Of a stretch of DNA of 5,996 nt, positions 1 to 4,800 are shown in pieces. The position numbers and the translations under genes were made by a program. The DNA is from Candidatus Desantisbacteria bacterium CG2_30_40_21. GTDB lineage: Bacteria; UBA9089; CG2-30-40-21. The stretch's first letter is position 1; each line of letters starts with the position of its first letter. The stretch spans positions 1 through 5,996 of the forward strand of contig MNYI01000148.1 in assembly GCA_001873945.1 (NCBI GenBank), read 5' to 3'. A model generated the notes under the pieces. It was given only the letters and a program-made list of their open reading frames with translations, did no database searches and was not told the origin of the DNA.

Positions 1-72
1 CTGTCCCTTATCATGGAGTGCCAACTCAAGCATTATACGAACCGCATACCTACCCTTTGTAGAAAGCCACAT
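1..72 (-). CDS. Rrf2-family transcriptional regulator, N-terminal fragment (runs off the left edge)
   Basis: The 24 codons visible begin MWLSTKGRYAVRIMLELAL, which matches the highly conserved N-terminus of Rrf2/IscR-type winged-helix regulators (the usual form is M-x-L-S-T-K-G-R-Y-A-x-R-A-M-x-x-L-A). Family members bind DNA as dimers, and many sense iron-sulfur cluster status, cysteine or nitric oxide; the cluster-binding cysteines lie further on and are outside the window, so the ligand cannot be judged. The start at 72 is supported by AAGGAG (complement of 81-86) eight bases upstream. The gene is third in a minus-strand run after DUF4160 and DUF2442, from which it is now separated by the mobile palindrome at 92-248. 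The family call is firm; the specific role is unknown. Confidence 0.85.
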   Translation of the reverse strand, partial: MWLSTKGRYAVRIMLELALHDKGQ

Positions 73-91
73 CTTAACATCTCCTTGTTAT

Positions 92-248
92 GTCGTCAAG
101 AAAAAATAACTTGTCCAGTCGTGCCACCGATTCATCTTGGCTGGCTTCGTTGTTCGTCGCTTACATACAGTAGTATGCTCGCTTCTCACGCCTTGCTATC
201 TAAGCGACTCAGTGACTCTTGGTGTACAACTTATTTTTTCTTGACTCC
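92..248. mobile_element. MITE-like palindromic element, copy 1 (157 bp, TAT target duplication)
   Basis: Near-perfect 19-bp terminal inverted repeats, GTCAAGAAAAAATAACTTG at 95-113 and its complement at 227-245, differ at one position. The whole element is an imperfect palindrome centred near 170, with an inner stem at 136-145/195-204 and an apical stem CATAC/GTATG at 164-168/173-177. It is flanked by TAT at 89-91 and 249-251, consistent with a 3-bp target duplication. It has no coding capacity, so it would need a transposase supplied in trans. Copy 2 at 3752-3902 shares both ends and most of the arms but has a different centre. The right end supplies the last five sense codons and the stop codon of the DUF2442 gene. 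Confidence 0.82.
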
Positions 249-527
249 TATAGCTTTTGGCTTCTTGTTAGTTCCGTAACAGCCTGTCGACTCCACCGTA
301 AGCATTTCAGCAAGCAGGGTTTCCGGGGCAATGTCTTGTTCGTTTGGCCAAGTTACTGCACCAAACAGAATACCAACTTGATTGAAGTAATGCTTATCTC
401 GAAGTTCGCACAAAGTACCTCTGCCCAAATAGGGCTTAAGGTCAAAGATACCCCTCTGTCCATCCTCAAGTTCTACATAAATGCGATAATTAGACAGTGG
501 TTTAACAAATTTGGCATCCCAATCCAT
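231..527 (-). CDS. DUF2442 domain protein with C-terminus rewritten by a mobile element
   Basis: A 98-residue protein starting MDWDAKFVKPLSNYRIYVEL. It shows DUF2442 hallmarks: an early VKPLxNY motif, a strand with 'EDGQRGIFDLKPYL', and 'GAVTWPNEQDIAPETL' near the end of the domain. The biochemical function of the family is not established. An upstream ATG at 602 is in frame but would overlap the DUF4160 gene; the ATG at 527 is preferred because it begins the domain and is preceded by GTGAGG (complement of 533-538) five bases away. That site overlaps the DUF4160 stop codon, so translation is probably coupled. The last residues (GVKKK) and the TAA at 231-233 are encoded by the inserted palindrome at 92-248; without it the frame would have ended ITRRC-stop one base before the rrf2 ATG. 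The domain core is intact, so the protein may still work. Confidence 0.85.
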   Translation of the reverse strand: MDWDAKFVKPLSNYRIYVELEDGQRGIFDLKPYLGRGTLCELRDKHYFNQVGILFGAVTWPNEQDIAPETLLAEMLTVESTGCYGTNKKPKAIGVKKK

Positions 528-534
528 AAAAACC

Positions 535-801
535 TCACAAAGGAGCAATTTTGTAGGGCTGTTCATCACTGATGGACAGTTCCCAATCTGCCAATAGTTC
601 ATCGCGGTGCAACTCTATCCAAGCTTGTACCAATCTCAATTGCTTGCGGGGCAATTTGCCCGCCAATATCTCACCGTCTTCAATGCTGATGGAAGCCTCA
701 AACTCAGCATACTTGGCATGAATGTGCGGCAGATTGTGCTGTTGATTATCAATGAGATATAATCGGATGATGATTCCGTAAAACATAGAGATAATAGGCA
801 T
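535..801 (-). CDS. DUF4160 domain protein
   Basis: An 88-residue protein starting MPIISMFYGIIIRLYLIDNQ, followed by 'HNLPHIHAKYAEFEASI', 'GEILAGKLPRKQLRLVQAWI' and 'ELHRDELLADWELS'. This is the full DUF4160 pattern: M-P-x-I-S-x-F-Y-G-I at the start, the P-H-x-H-A motif, then a helical end with W-x-E-L-H. An in-frame ATG at 840 would add 13 residues, but the ATG at 801 matches the family start and is preceded by a G-rich site (GGGGGG) about six bases upstream. DUF4160 and DUF2442 genes are often adjacent, and such pairs have been suggested to be toxin-antitoxin-like; nothing here proves that. The gene is driven by the promoter at 852-880, and its stop lies seven bases before the DUF2442 start. 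Confidence 0.88.
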   Translation of the reverse strand: MPIISMFYGIIIRLYLIDNQQHNLPHIHAKYAEFEASISIEDGEILAGKLPRKQLRLVQAWIELHRDELLADWELSISDEQPYKIAPL

Positions 802-851
802 AATCTGCCCCCCCTGTTCCTTCTCTGTGATCTGTGGCAAACAGTTTATAA

Positions 852-880
852 ATCATACCATAACCGAGCAATGTTGTCAA
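852..880 (-). promoter_or_regulatory. Sigma70-type promoter for the DUF4160-DUF2442(-rrf2) operon
   Basis: On the minus strand there is TTGACA (complement of 875-880), a 17-bp spacer, then TATGAT (complement of 852-857), one mismatch from consensus. Transcription should start near 845, giving a leader of about 45 bases to the DUF4160 ATG at 801. It is divergent from the tRNA promoter, with the two -35 boxes 31 bp apart. Confidence 0.8.
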
Positions 881-911
881 CAATTATTTTTTACACTCAC
901 AGATAAATTCC

Positions 912-940
912 TTGACAAATATAAATTGTTCTGTTATAAT
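912..940 (+). promoter_or_regulatory. Perfect-consensus sigma70 promoter for tRNA-Lys
   Basis: TTGACA at 912-917, a 17-bp spacer and TATAAT at 935-940 match the housekeeping consensus at all twelve positions. The start site is expected near 947, about 12 bases before the mature tRNA, which fits a short 5' leader removed by RNase P. Such strength is normal for a stable RNA. Confidence 0.9.
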
Positions 941-958
941 ATGTATTATATCTTGAGT

Positions 959-1034
959 GGGTCGTTAGCTCATCGGGTAGAGCATCGGCCTTTTAAGCCG
1001 AGTGTGGCTGGTTCGAGACCAGCACGACCCACCA
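959..1034 (+). tRNA. tRNA-Lys (UUU anticodon), CCA encoded
   Basis: A complete cloverleaf is visible. The acceptor stem is GGGTCGT (959-965) with ACGACCC (1024-1030), discriminator A at 1031 and encoded CCA at 1032-1034. The D stem is GCTC/GAGC (968-971/980-983). The anticodon stem is TCGGC/GCCGA (985-989/997-1001) with loop CTTTTAA, placing TTT at 992-994. The T stem is GCTGG/CCAGC (1007-1011/1019-1023) with loop TTCGAGA. All stems are fully paired. U at position 34 should read both AAA and AAG lysine codons. It is a single-gene unit with its own promoter upstream and a terminator downstream. Confidence 0.97.
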
Positions 1035-1056
1035 ATTACTCAAATCATTCTCGTAG

Positions 1057-1082
1057 GGGCAGGTCTTGTACCTGCCCTTTTT
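1057..1082 (+). terminator. Intrinsic terminator after tRNA-Lys
   Basis: A perfect 8-bp stem, GGGCAGGT (1057-1064) with ACCTGCCC (1070-1077), closes a five-base loop and is followed by TTTTT at 1078-1082. It lies 22 bases after the encoded CCA. The reverse strand lacks a T-run after the stem, so it acts in the tRNA direction only. GTAGGG at 1054-1059 is also complementary to CCCTAC at 1100-1105, so the hairpin may be part of a larger dispersed repeat that has been co-opted as a terminator. Confidence 0.87.
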
Positions 1083-1159
1083 ATCAGGTGCGAGTGGGTT
1101 CCCTACTATCATGTCAACTATCCAGTGTCGGAATGAAGTGCATGGTGATCAGATAAACA

Positions 1160-1237
1160 GTAGCACAGACATTCTTATCTGTGATTCAGACCATTTGTTC
1201 ACATCAGAAAAATCACAGACAGAAATGTCTGTGCTAC
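1160..1237. repeat. Long inverted repeat (27-bp arms) at the 3' end of the peptidase gene
   Basis: The arms at 1160-1186 and 1211-1237 pair at 24 of 27 positions. The outer 14 (GTAGCACAGACATT and its complement) and the inner 10 are separated by a small internal loop, and the apical loop is 24 bases. The arms themselves contain a half-repeat (CACAGACA / TCTGTGA). No T-run follows on either strand, so it is not a classic terminator, although it could protect mRNA 3' ends. The stop codon of the adjacent gene (1234-1236) lies inside the right arm, suggesting that the repeat arrived later or spread to the gene edge. There is no coding capacity. Confidence 0.85.
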
Positions 1238-2142
1238 GATACATTTCCTGATGGCAACATCCCATCTTCAATCTCCCATTGTCTCTTCTTTCTCTCTCCC
1301 TGTCTTTTTTTGCGAATATAAGCTATGATACAGATAATAGGCAATGCCGCCCAGATAAAGGCAGTATTGGTGATAATATAAAACCATTGATACCTTTTGA
1401 TAAGGGTTGTATGCCATGCAGTAGAAAGGGATAAGGAATCAACACCAAGTGAGTTTATCATAGCCGTGTCAATATCACACCCTCTGGCAATCTCTTCTAT
1501 TATCTGTTTAAGCCTTTCATAGCCATACTCTTTCATAATGTAGGTTACAATATCTATACTCTGGCTATATGCCAATTCAGCTCTTTTTCGGTTAGATGGG
1601 AAATAAAAATTCAATTGATCAAGGGGAATAATAGAATGGGTTAAGACTGCTTCAGCTAATCGAATATCATCCGAAACACGCCAGACATTAGACTCATAAT
1701 ACAAAGCCAATCCTTCATTCAGCCATCTTGGCAATCCATTCCCCCCTGTTGCCTGATGCAATAATATATGGATGTATTCATGTTTTATCAGTCTCTCTAT
1801 CTCTGATTTATCACCAAATTTTCTTGGGGAAAAGATAACAATCCGATTATTCCCTGTAGCCAGACCAACTGCCCATTTTTCCCTGACACCACCCAGATAC
1901 TCAAACACCTCTCTGGACGGGGCAATAATGATATATACCGGTACATTCATAGCATAGTCACCAAGGCATAACTTAATCTGTGAATGGAAGTTATCAACAA
2001 TCCTGAGGGTGGTTTCTGCTATTTTCTGATCTTTCTGGGTAAAGGTGACAACGAAATGCTTGCTTTTTATATTTTGCCAGCTTGCCATTGCATTGGATGT
2101 AATAATCAGGATAATCAGGGTTAATAATATCCTCAGCCACAT
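1234..2142 (-). CDS. Membrane-anchored peptidase-MA-like zinc metalloprotease
   Basis: A 302-residue protein. Residues 4-20 form a hydrophobic signal or anchor (cleavage plausible after AMA at 18-20). Residues about 25-150 resemble the peptidase MA-like (gluzincin) domain: 'SKHFVVTF' near the start, the zinc motif HEYIH at 121-125 (H121, catalytic E122, H125), and 'LPRWLNEGLALYYE' at 137-150, where E143 is the expected third zinc ligand. A second membrane segment at about 254-276 is followed by a strongly basic tail (RKKRQGERKKR), which would stay in the cytoplasm and place the protease domain outside the inner membrane. Family members are mostly uncharacterised, so no substrate can be named. 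The ribosome site is weak (GAGG 13 bases before the ATG). It is last in the envelope gene block, and its stop codon falls in the inverted repeat at 1160-1237. Confidence 0.83.
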   Translation of the reverse strand: MWLRILLTLIILIITSNAMASWQNIKSKHFVVTFTQKDQKIAETTLRIVDNFHSQIKLCLGDYAMNVPVYIIIAPSREVFEYLGGVREKWAVGLATGNNRIVIFSPRKFGDKSEIERLIKHEYIHILLHQATGGNGLPRWLNEGLALYYESNVWRVSDDIRLAEAVLTHSIIPLDQLNFYFPSNRKRAELAYSQSIDIVTYIMKEYGYERLKQIIEEIARGCDIDTAMINSLGVDSLSLSTAWHTTLIKRYQWFYIITNTAFIWAALPIICIIAYIRKKRQGERKKRQWEIEDGMLPSGNVS

Positions 2143-2185
2143 TTTATTATCTTATCCTCTATTGTTTGTGTCTGGTAATTACTCA

Positions 2186-2209
2186 ATTGCGAGTCGTTAG
2201 TTTCGCAAT
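2186..2209. repeat. Small inverted repeat upstream of the peptidase gene
   Basis: ATTGCGA (2186-2192) and TCGCAAT (2203-2209) form a perfect 7-bp stem with a 10-base loop, centred about 55 bp upstream of the peptidase ATG. No T-run follows directly on either strand, so it is not an obvious terminator. It could be an operator or a leader hairpin; I found no convincing promoter next to it. Confidence 0.4.
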
Positions 2210-2322
2210 ACTTATGTTTTTTTGCAGTCTAAATGCCTATAGCCTATCTACCTGAATAGTTAGGACAAATTGGGCTGGCTTTTGGGTCGTCATTCCATTT
2301 TTGCACAAATAGCACGCTGATT

Positions 2323-2409
2323 TTAGTTCCGGTATGCGGTTTGAAAGTAATGTTCATGCAAACGCCTAAAATGTTCCAATTCTTTTTTAATATCATCAGA
2401 AAGATACAT
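2323..2409 (-). CDS. Possible 28-residue small protein, or remnant of a broken gene
   Basis: ATG at 2409 is preceded by a good ribosome site, AAGGAG, nine bases upstream. It encodes MYLSDDIKKELEHFRRLHEH and eight more residues before TAA at 2323-2325. The peptide is charged, histidine-rich and probably helical. It begins 28 bases after the PorV-SH3 stop, so it could be translated from the same mRNA. Beyond the stop, the other two frames stay open for a further 28-31 codons; one contains a C-x-x-C pair (ACYLCKNG). The locus could therefore be a frameshifted remnant of a longer gene. I do not recognise a family. The gap 2143-2437 holds nothing else I can support apart from the hairpin at 2186-2209. 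Confidence 0.33.
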   Translation of the reverse strand: MYLSDDIKKELEHFRRLHEHYFQTAYRN

Positions 2410-2437
2410 AACTGGTCACTCCTTACCTCAAAAAAAC

Positions 2438-3628
2438 TTATTTCACAAAAATGCTACACACCCAGCCCCTTCTTCCATCAGGCAGCACAACCTTATAGAA
2501 CCATTTTTTCTGCTTGTCAATAACCTGTAACCTTGTTCCAATGCCTATCTTAGTAATAATAGAATAAGTCGTACCCGGTCCTTCTCGAAGCGGAATATTA
2601 TCTGTGGTTACAATAACTACATCCTCAGAAACGATCTCCTTATCCTTCTCAAATTTAATCCCCTGATCTCCCTCAATCTTAATTCCCTTATCCCCCTGCT
2701 TTTTGGATACAAACCGCTGCCGCCCAAATTTAGTGCTGACTGAAATCCGATGTGTATCCTCCAGAACCCCATACGGTGCAAAGGCATAATCCATGGTTGT
2801 TCCGCCGATTTTCACGCCAAAGCCAAGGGATACCCTATCAGGTATACCCTTAAAACTGCCACGATCATTATCTGTCAAGAATTGATAGCCACACCTTACG
2901 GTTATTGGGTTATTTATCTTTAGCTCAACCCCGGCACAACCTCTCAATTCCCTGCCCCTTGCCTTATTTAACTCAATCCCAAAACATAAGGATTCAGTCT
3001 TCCACGCTACACCGGTACGATACATCAGGGGTAAGGTAAAAGTATCTTTATCCATTTGCATTTGTGAACCAATATTTCGTATACTTGAGGCAAGGCAAAA
3101 AGAATTGTTTGGGGTATAGAGACAACCAAGGTCAATTGCCCCGGCATTTACAGTAGTATTATCAAGTTGTTCTTGAAGGTATTTTATCCCGCAGCCGATG
3201 AAGATTTGTTTGCTCATCTGTTTACTTACAGCAAACATTCCAGACATATCTGAGGCACCAAACAGCCTGCCTGTTGACGATGGTTTATCATTTACATTTA
3301 ATATTTCAGGGATATGATTTGTAGAGAGATGATTAAGACTTACTCCCAAAGTAAGATTTTGAGCTGGATAAGCATAACCAAGGCATTCATAACGGGTATC
3401 TTGCAGCCAATCCTGATGATGCAGAACAATTTCCTCACTTTTTATCATGGAAAGACCGGCAGGATTACACCAGATGCTTGAAATATCATCTGCCACAGCA
3501 ACGAATGCCCCACCCATACCTGCTGCTCTGGCACCAACATCTATCTTAAGAAATGCTACTCCAGAGGCTGCCGATGAAGAGGCAATAAGTATTATGCTTA
3601 TCATTAATAGGAAGAAATGAACCATCAT
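2438..3628 (-). CDS. PorV/PorQ-like outer-membrane barrel protein with C-terminal SH3 domain
   Basis: A 396-residue protein. Residues 1-21 form a signal peptide. Residues about 24-60 read 'AFLKIDVGARAAGMGGAFVA', then 'ADDISSIWCNPAGLS', the diagnostic N-terminal motif of PorV/PorQ (UPF0164) proteins, FadL-like barrels of the outer membrane. Alternating strands continue to about residue 303, ending 'RISVSTKFGRQRF'. Residues 312-335 are an 8-residue tandem repeat linker. Residues 337-396 form a bacterial SH3 (SH3b) domain: 'NIPLREGPGTTYSIITKIG' ... 'GRRGWVCSIFVK'. SH3b modules often bind peptidoglycan, so the fusion could tether the barrel to the wall. PorV serves type IX secretion in Bacteroidota, but no secretion genes are seen here. 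GGAG lies four bases before the ATG at 3628 and seven before the adjacent ATG at 3625; the latter spacing is better, so the first Met is uncertain. Confidence 0.85.
   Translation of the reverse strand: MMVHFFLLMISIILIASSSAASGVAFLKIDVGARAAGMGGAFVAVADDISSIWCNPAGLSMIKSEEIVLHHQDWLQDTRYECLGYAYPAQNLTLGVSLNHLSTNHIPEILNVNDKPSSTGRLFGASDMSGMFAVSKQMSKQIFIGCGIKYLQEQLDNTTVNAGAIDLGCLYTPNNSFCLASSIRNIGSQMQMDKDTFTLPLMYRTGVAWKTESLCFGIELNKARGRELRGCAGVELKINNPITVRCGYQFLTDNDRGSFKGIPDRVSLGFGVKIGGTTMDYAFAPYGVLEDTHRISVSTKFGRQRFVSKKQGDKGIKIEGDQGIKFEKDKEIVSEDVVIVTTDNIPLREGPGTTYSIITKIGIGTRLQVIDKQKKWFYKVVLPDGRRGWVCSIFVK
2624..2695 (-). repeat. In-frame 24-bp tandem repeat in the PorV-SH3 linker
   Basis: Three consecutive 24-bp units encode GDKGIKIE, GDQGIKFE and KDKEIVSE (residues 312-335). 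The first two units are clearly similar at DNA level; the third is decayed. The linker is charged and probably extended, joining the barrel to the SH3 domain. Because 24 is a multiple of three, copy number can change without breaking the frame. Confidence 0.75.
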
Positions 3629-3644
3629 CCTGCTCCAAATACCT

Positions 3645-3746
3645 GTGTGATCGGTGATCAGTAATCAGGTTATCGGTGCAGATAATTGTTCCTTGCTGGC
3701 AATGGTAGGAGTTACCGATTATCGATCACCCGATTACCGATCACAC
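3645..3746. repeat. Inverted array of ATCGGT-type units upstream of the PorV-SH3 gene
   Basis: The arms at 3645-3677 and 3714-3746 are both 33 bases and complementary at their outer 11 (GTGTGATCGGT) and inner 6 (ATCGGT) positions, with a looser middle. Each arm is built of 7-8 bp units of the form GGTNATC. The spacer is 36 bases. It sits 17 bp upstream of the PorV-SH3 start and 5 bp from the mobile palindrome at 3752. It has the same layout as the arrays at 4709-4792 and 5884-5996 but a different unit. Confidence 0.72.
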
Positions 3747-3751
3747 ACTTA

Positions 3752-3902
3752 GTCGTCAAGAAAAAATAACTTGCAGAAGTCGTGTCACCGATCCATCTTG
3801 GCTGGTTTCGTTGTTCGTCGCTTACGAACAGGCCGACTTGTCAGACTTGCCAGCCAAGCGTTTTGAGTGACTCTTGGTGTACAACTTATTTTTCTTGACT
3901 CC
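3752..3902. mobile_element. MITE-like palindromic element, copy 2 (151 bp, TTA target duplication)
   Basis: Same ends as copy 1 (GTCGTCAAG ... CTTGACTCC), with terminal repeats at 3755-3773 and 3882-3899 (the right one is a T shorter). TTA flanks it at 3749-3751 and 3903-3905. The inner stem CTTGGCTGG/CCAGCCAAG (3797-3805/3850-3858) is perfectly paired, where copy 1 has wobble pairs and one mismatch; the apex (about 3826-3849) is unrelated to copy 1. It is non-coding. It lies 15 bp downstream of the slipin stop codon and 123 bp upstream of the PorV-SH3 start. Confidence 0.82.
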
Positions 3903-3917
3903 TTAATGGTGACGATA

Positions 3918-4682
3918 TTACTTGTCCGCTATTTTATTCATCATTCCCCTGAATGCTTCCATAAAATCTATTGGTACCGGGAAGATTATGGTTGAATTCT
4001 TTTCAGCGGATACTTCGGTTAATGTCTGTAAATATCTAAGTTGCAAAGCCATTGGGTTTTTTGCCAATACTGCTGCTGCATCTGCAAGTTTTTCTGAAGC
4101 CTGAAATTCCCCTTCGGAATGGATGATCTTTGCCCTTCGTTCCCTTTCTGCCTCTGCCTGTTTTGCCATGGCTCTTTTCATATTCTCAGGCAATTCAACA
4201 TCCTTAACCTCAACAACGCTCACCTTGATACCCCATGGTTCTGTCTGAGAATCAATAATATGTTGAAGTTTTTGATTTATCTGTTCTCGCTGGGATAACA
4301 ATTCATCCATGTCTGACTGCCCGAGAACACTTCTTAAGGTTGTTTGAGCAATCTGTGAAGTTGCATAAGTATAATTGGTTATCTTGGTAATAGCATCCTG
4401 TGGACGAACTACCCGAAAATAACCCACAGCAGTTACCCTGATAGTAACATTATCTTGAGTAATTATCTCCTGAGGCGGAATCTCCAATGTCATGGTTCGC
4501 ATATCCACCTTTACCCATTTTTCAAAGCCTGGAATAATATAAATAATCCCAGGTCCCCTTTCATGATCAATCAAACGGCCCAGCCTGAACACCACACCCC
4601 TTTCATATTCCTGAAGTATCTTGACACCACTGACAATAAGCAAGATTAAGCCACCCAGCACAACCAAAATAGGCATTTCCAT
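3918..4682 (-). CDS. SPFH/stomatin-family membrane protein (slipin type)
   Basis: A 254-residue protein. Residues 4-21 form an N-terminal membrane anchor, followed by an SPFH/band-7 domain at about 22-170: 'EYERGVVFRLGRLIDHERGP', 'GIIYIIPGFEKWVKVDMRT', 'PQEIITQDNVTIRVTAVGYF', and 'SQREQINQKLQHIID'. Then comes the typical charged helix 'AEAERERRAKIIHSEGEFQA' (about 166-185) and an end with 'LRYLQTL' and 'NSTIIFPVPID'. Slipins oligomerise at membranes and organise microdomains or regulate proteases. They are often paired with an NfeD-type protein, but none is visible here. A GTG at 4691 opens the frame, but GGAGGT (complement of 4690-4695) overlaps it and lies seven bases before the ATG at 4682, which is therefore the start. 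The gene probably shares a transcript with the 3D-domain gene upstream. Confidence 0.92.
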   Translation of the reverse strand: MEMPILVVLGGLILLIVSGVKILQEYERGVVFRLGRLIDHERGPGIIYIIPGFEKWVKVDMRTMTLEIPPQEIITQDNVTIRVTAVGYFRVVRPQDAITKITNYTYATSQIAQTTLRSVLGQSDMDELLSQREQINQKLQHIIDSQTEPWGIKVSVVEVKDVELPENMKRAMAKQAEAERERRAKIIHSEGEFQASEKLADAAAVLAKNPMALQLRYLQTLTEVSAEKNSTIIFPVPIDFMEAFRGMMNKIADK

Positions 4683-4708
4683 AAAAAGCACCTCCAGTTT
4701 TAATTAGA

Positions 4709-4792
4709 GTTGATAAGTTGATGGGTTGATGAGTTGATGTTCCTCCAAACTTATCAACCTATCAACCCTATCAACCCTATTAACCTATCAAC
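4709..4792. repeat. Inverted array of GTTGAT units between the 3D-domain and slipin genes
   Basis: The left arm has four GTTGAT hexamers starting at 4709, 4717, 4725 and 4733, a strict 8-bp period. The right arm has five complements (ATCAAC, one as ATTAAC) starting at 4753, 4761, 4770, 4779 and 4787, a period of 8-9. The spacer is 14 bases. It fills most of the gap between the two genes. The folded RNA would form a long AU-rich stem in several registers. No T-run follows, so it is not a standard terminator. Confidence 0.85.
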
Positions 4793-4800
4793 TTTCCTCC

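Noticed and set aside
73..100. Outward promoter carried by the mobile element for rrf2 (TTGACG, 17 bp, TAAGAT)
   Set aside because: The would-be -10 overlaps the rrf2 start codon, so the transcript would lack the ribosome site and the start.
13..279. Plus-strand open frame of 88 codons
   Set aside because: It lies antisense to the Rrf2 start and runs through the palindromic element; it has no ribosome site and no recognisable protein pattern.
528..602. Longer N-terminus for the DUF2442 protein (ATG at 602)
   Set aside because: It would overlap the DUF4160 gene and add residues unlike the family; the ATG at 527 has a ribosome site and matches the domain start.
827..1156. Plus-strand open frame of 109 codons
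   Set aside because: It reads straight through the tRNA-Lys promoter, the tRNA and its terminator.
1160..1237. Intrinsic terminator for the peptidase gene
   Set aside because: The stem is strong but neither strand has a T-run after it, and the stop codon lies inside the arm.
2341..2523. Plus-strand open frame of 60 codons
   Set aside because: It is antisense to the PorV-SH3 3' end and has no ribosome site or protein-like pattern.
4683..4691. GTG start for the slipin gene
   Set aside because: The GTG overlaps the GGAGGT ribosome site, which is correctly spaced for the ATG at 4682.
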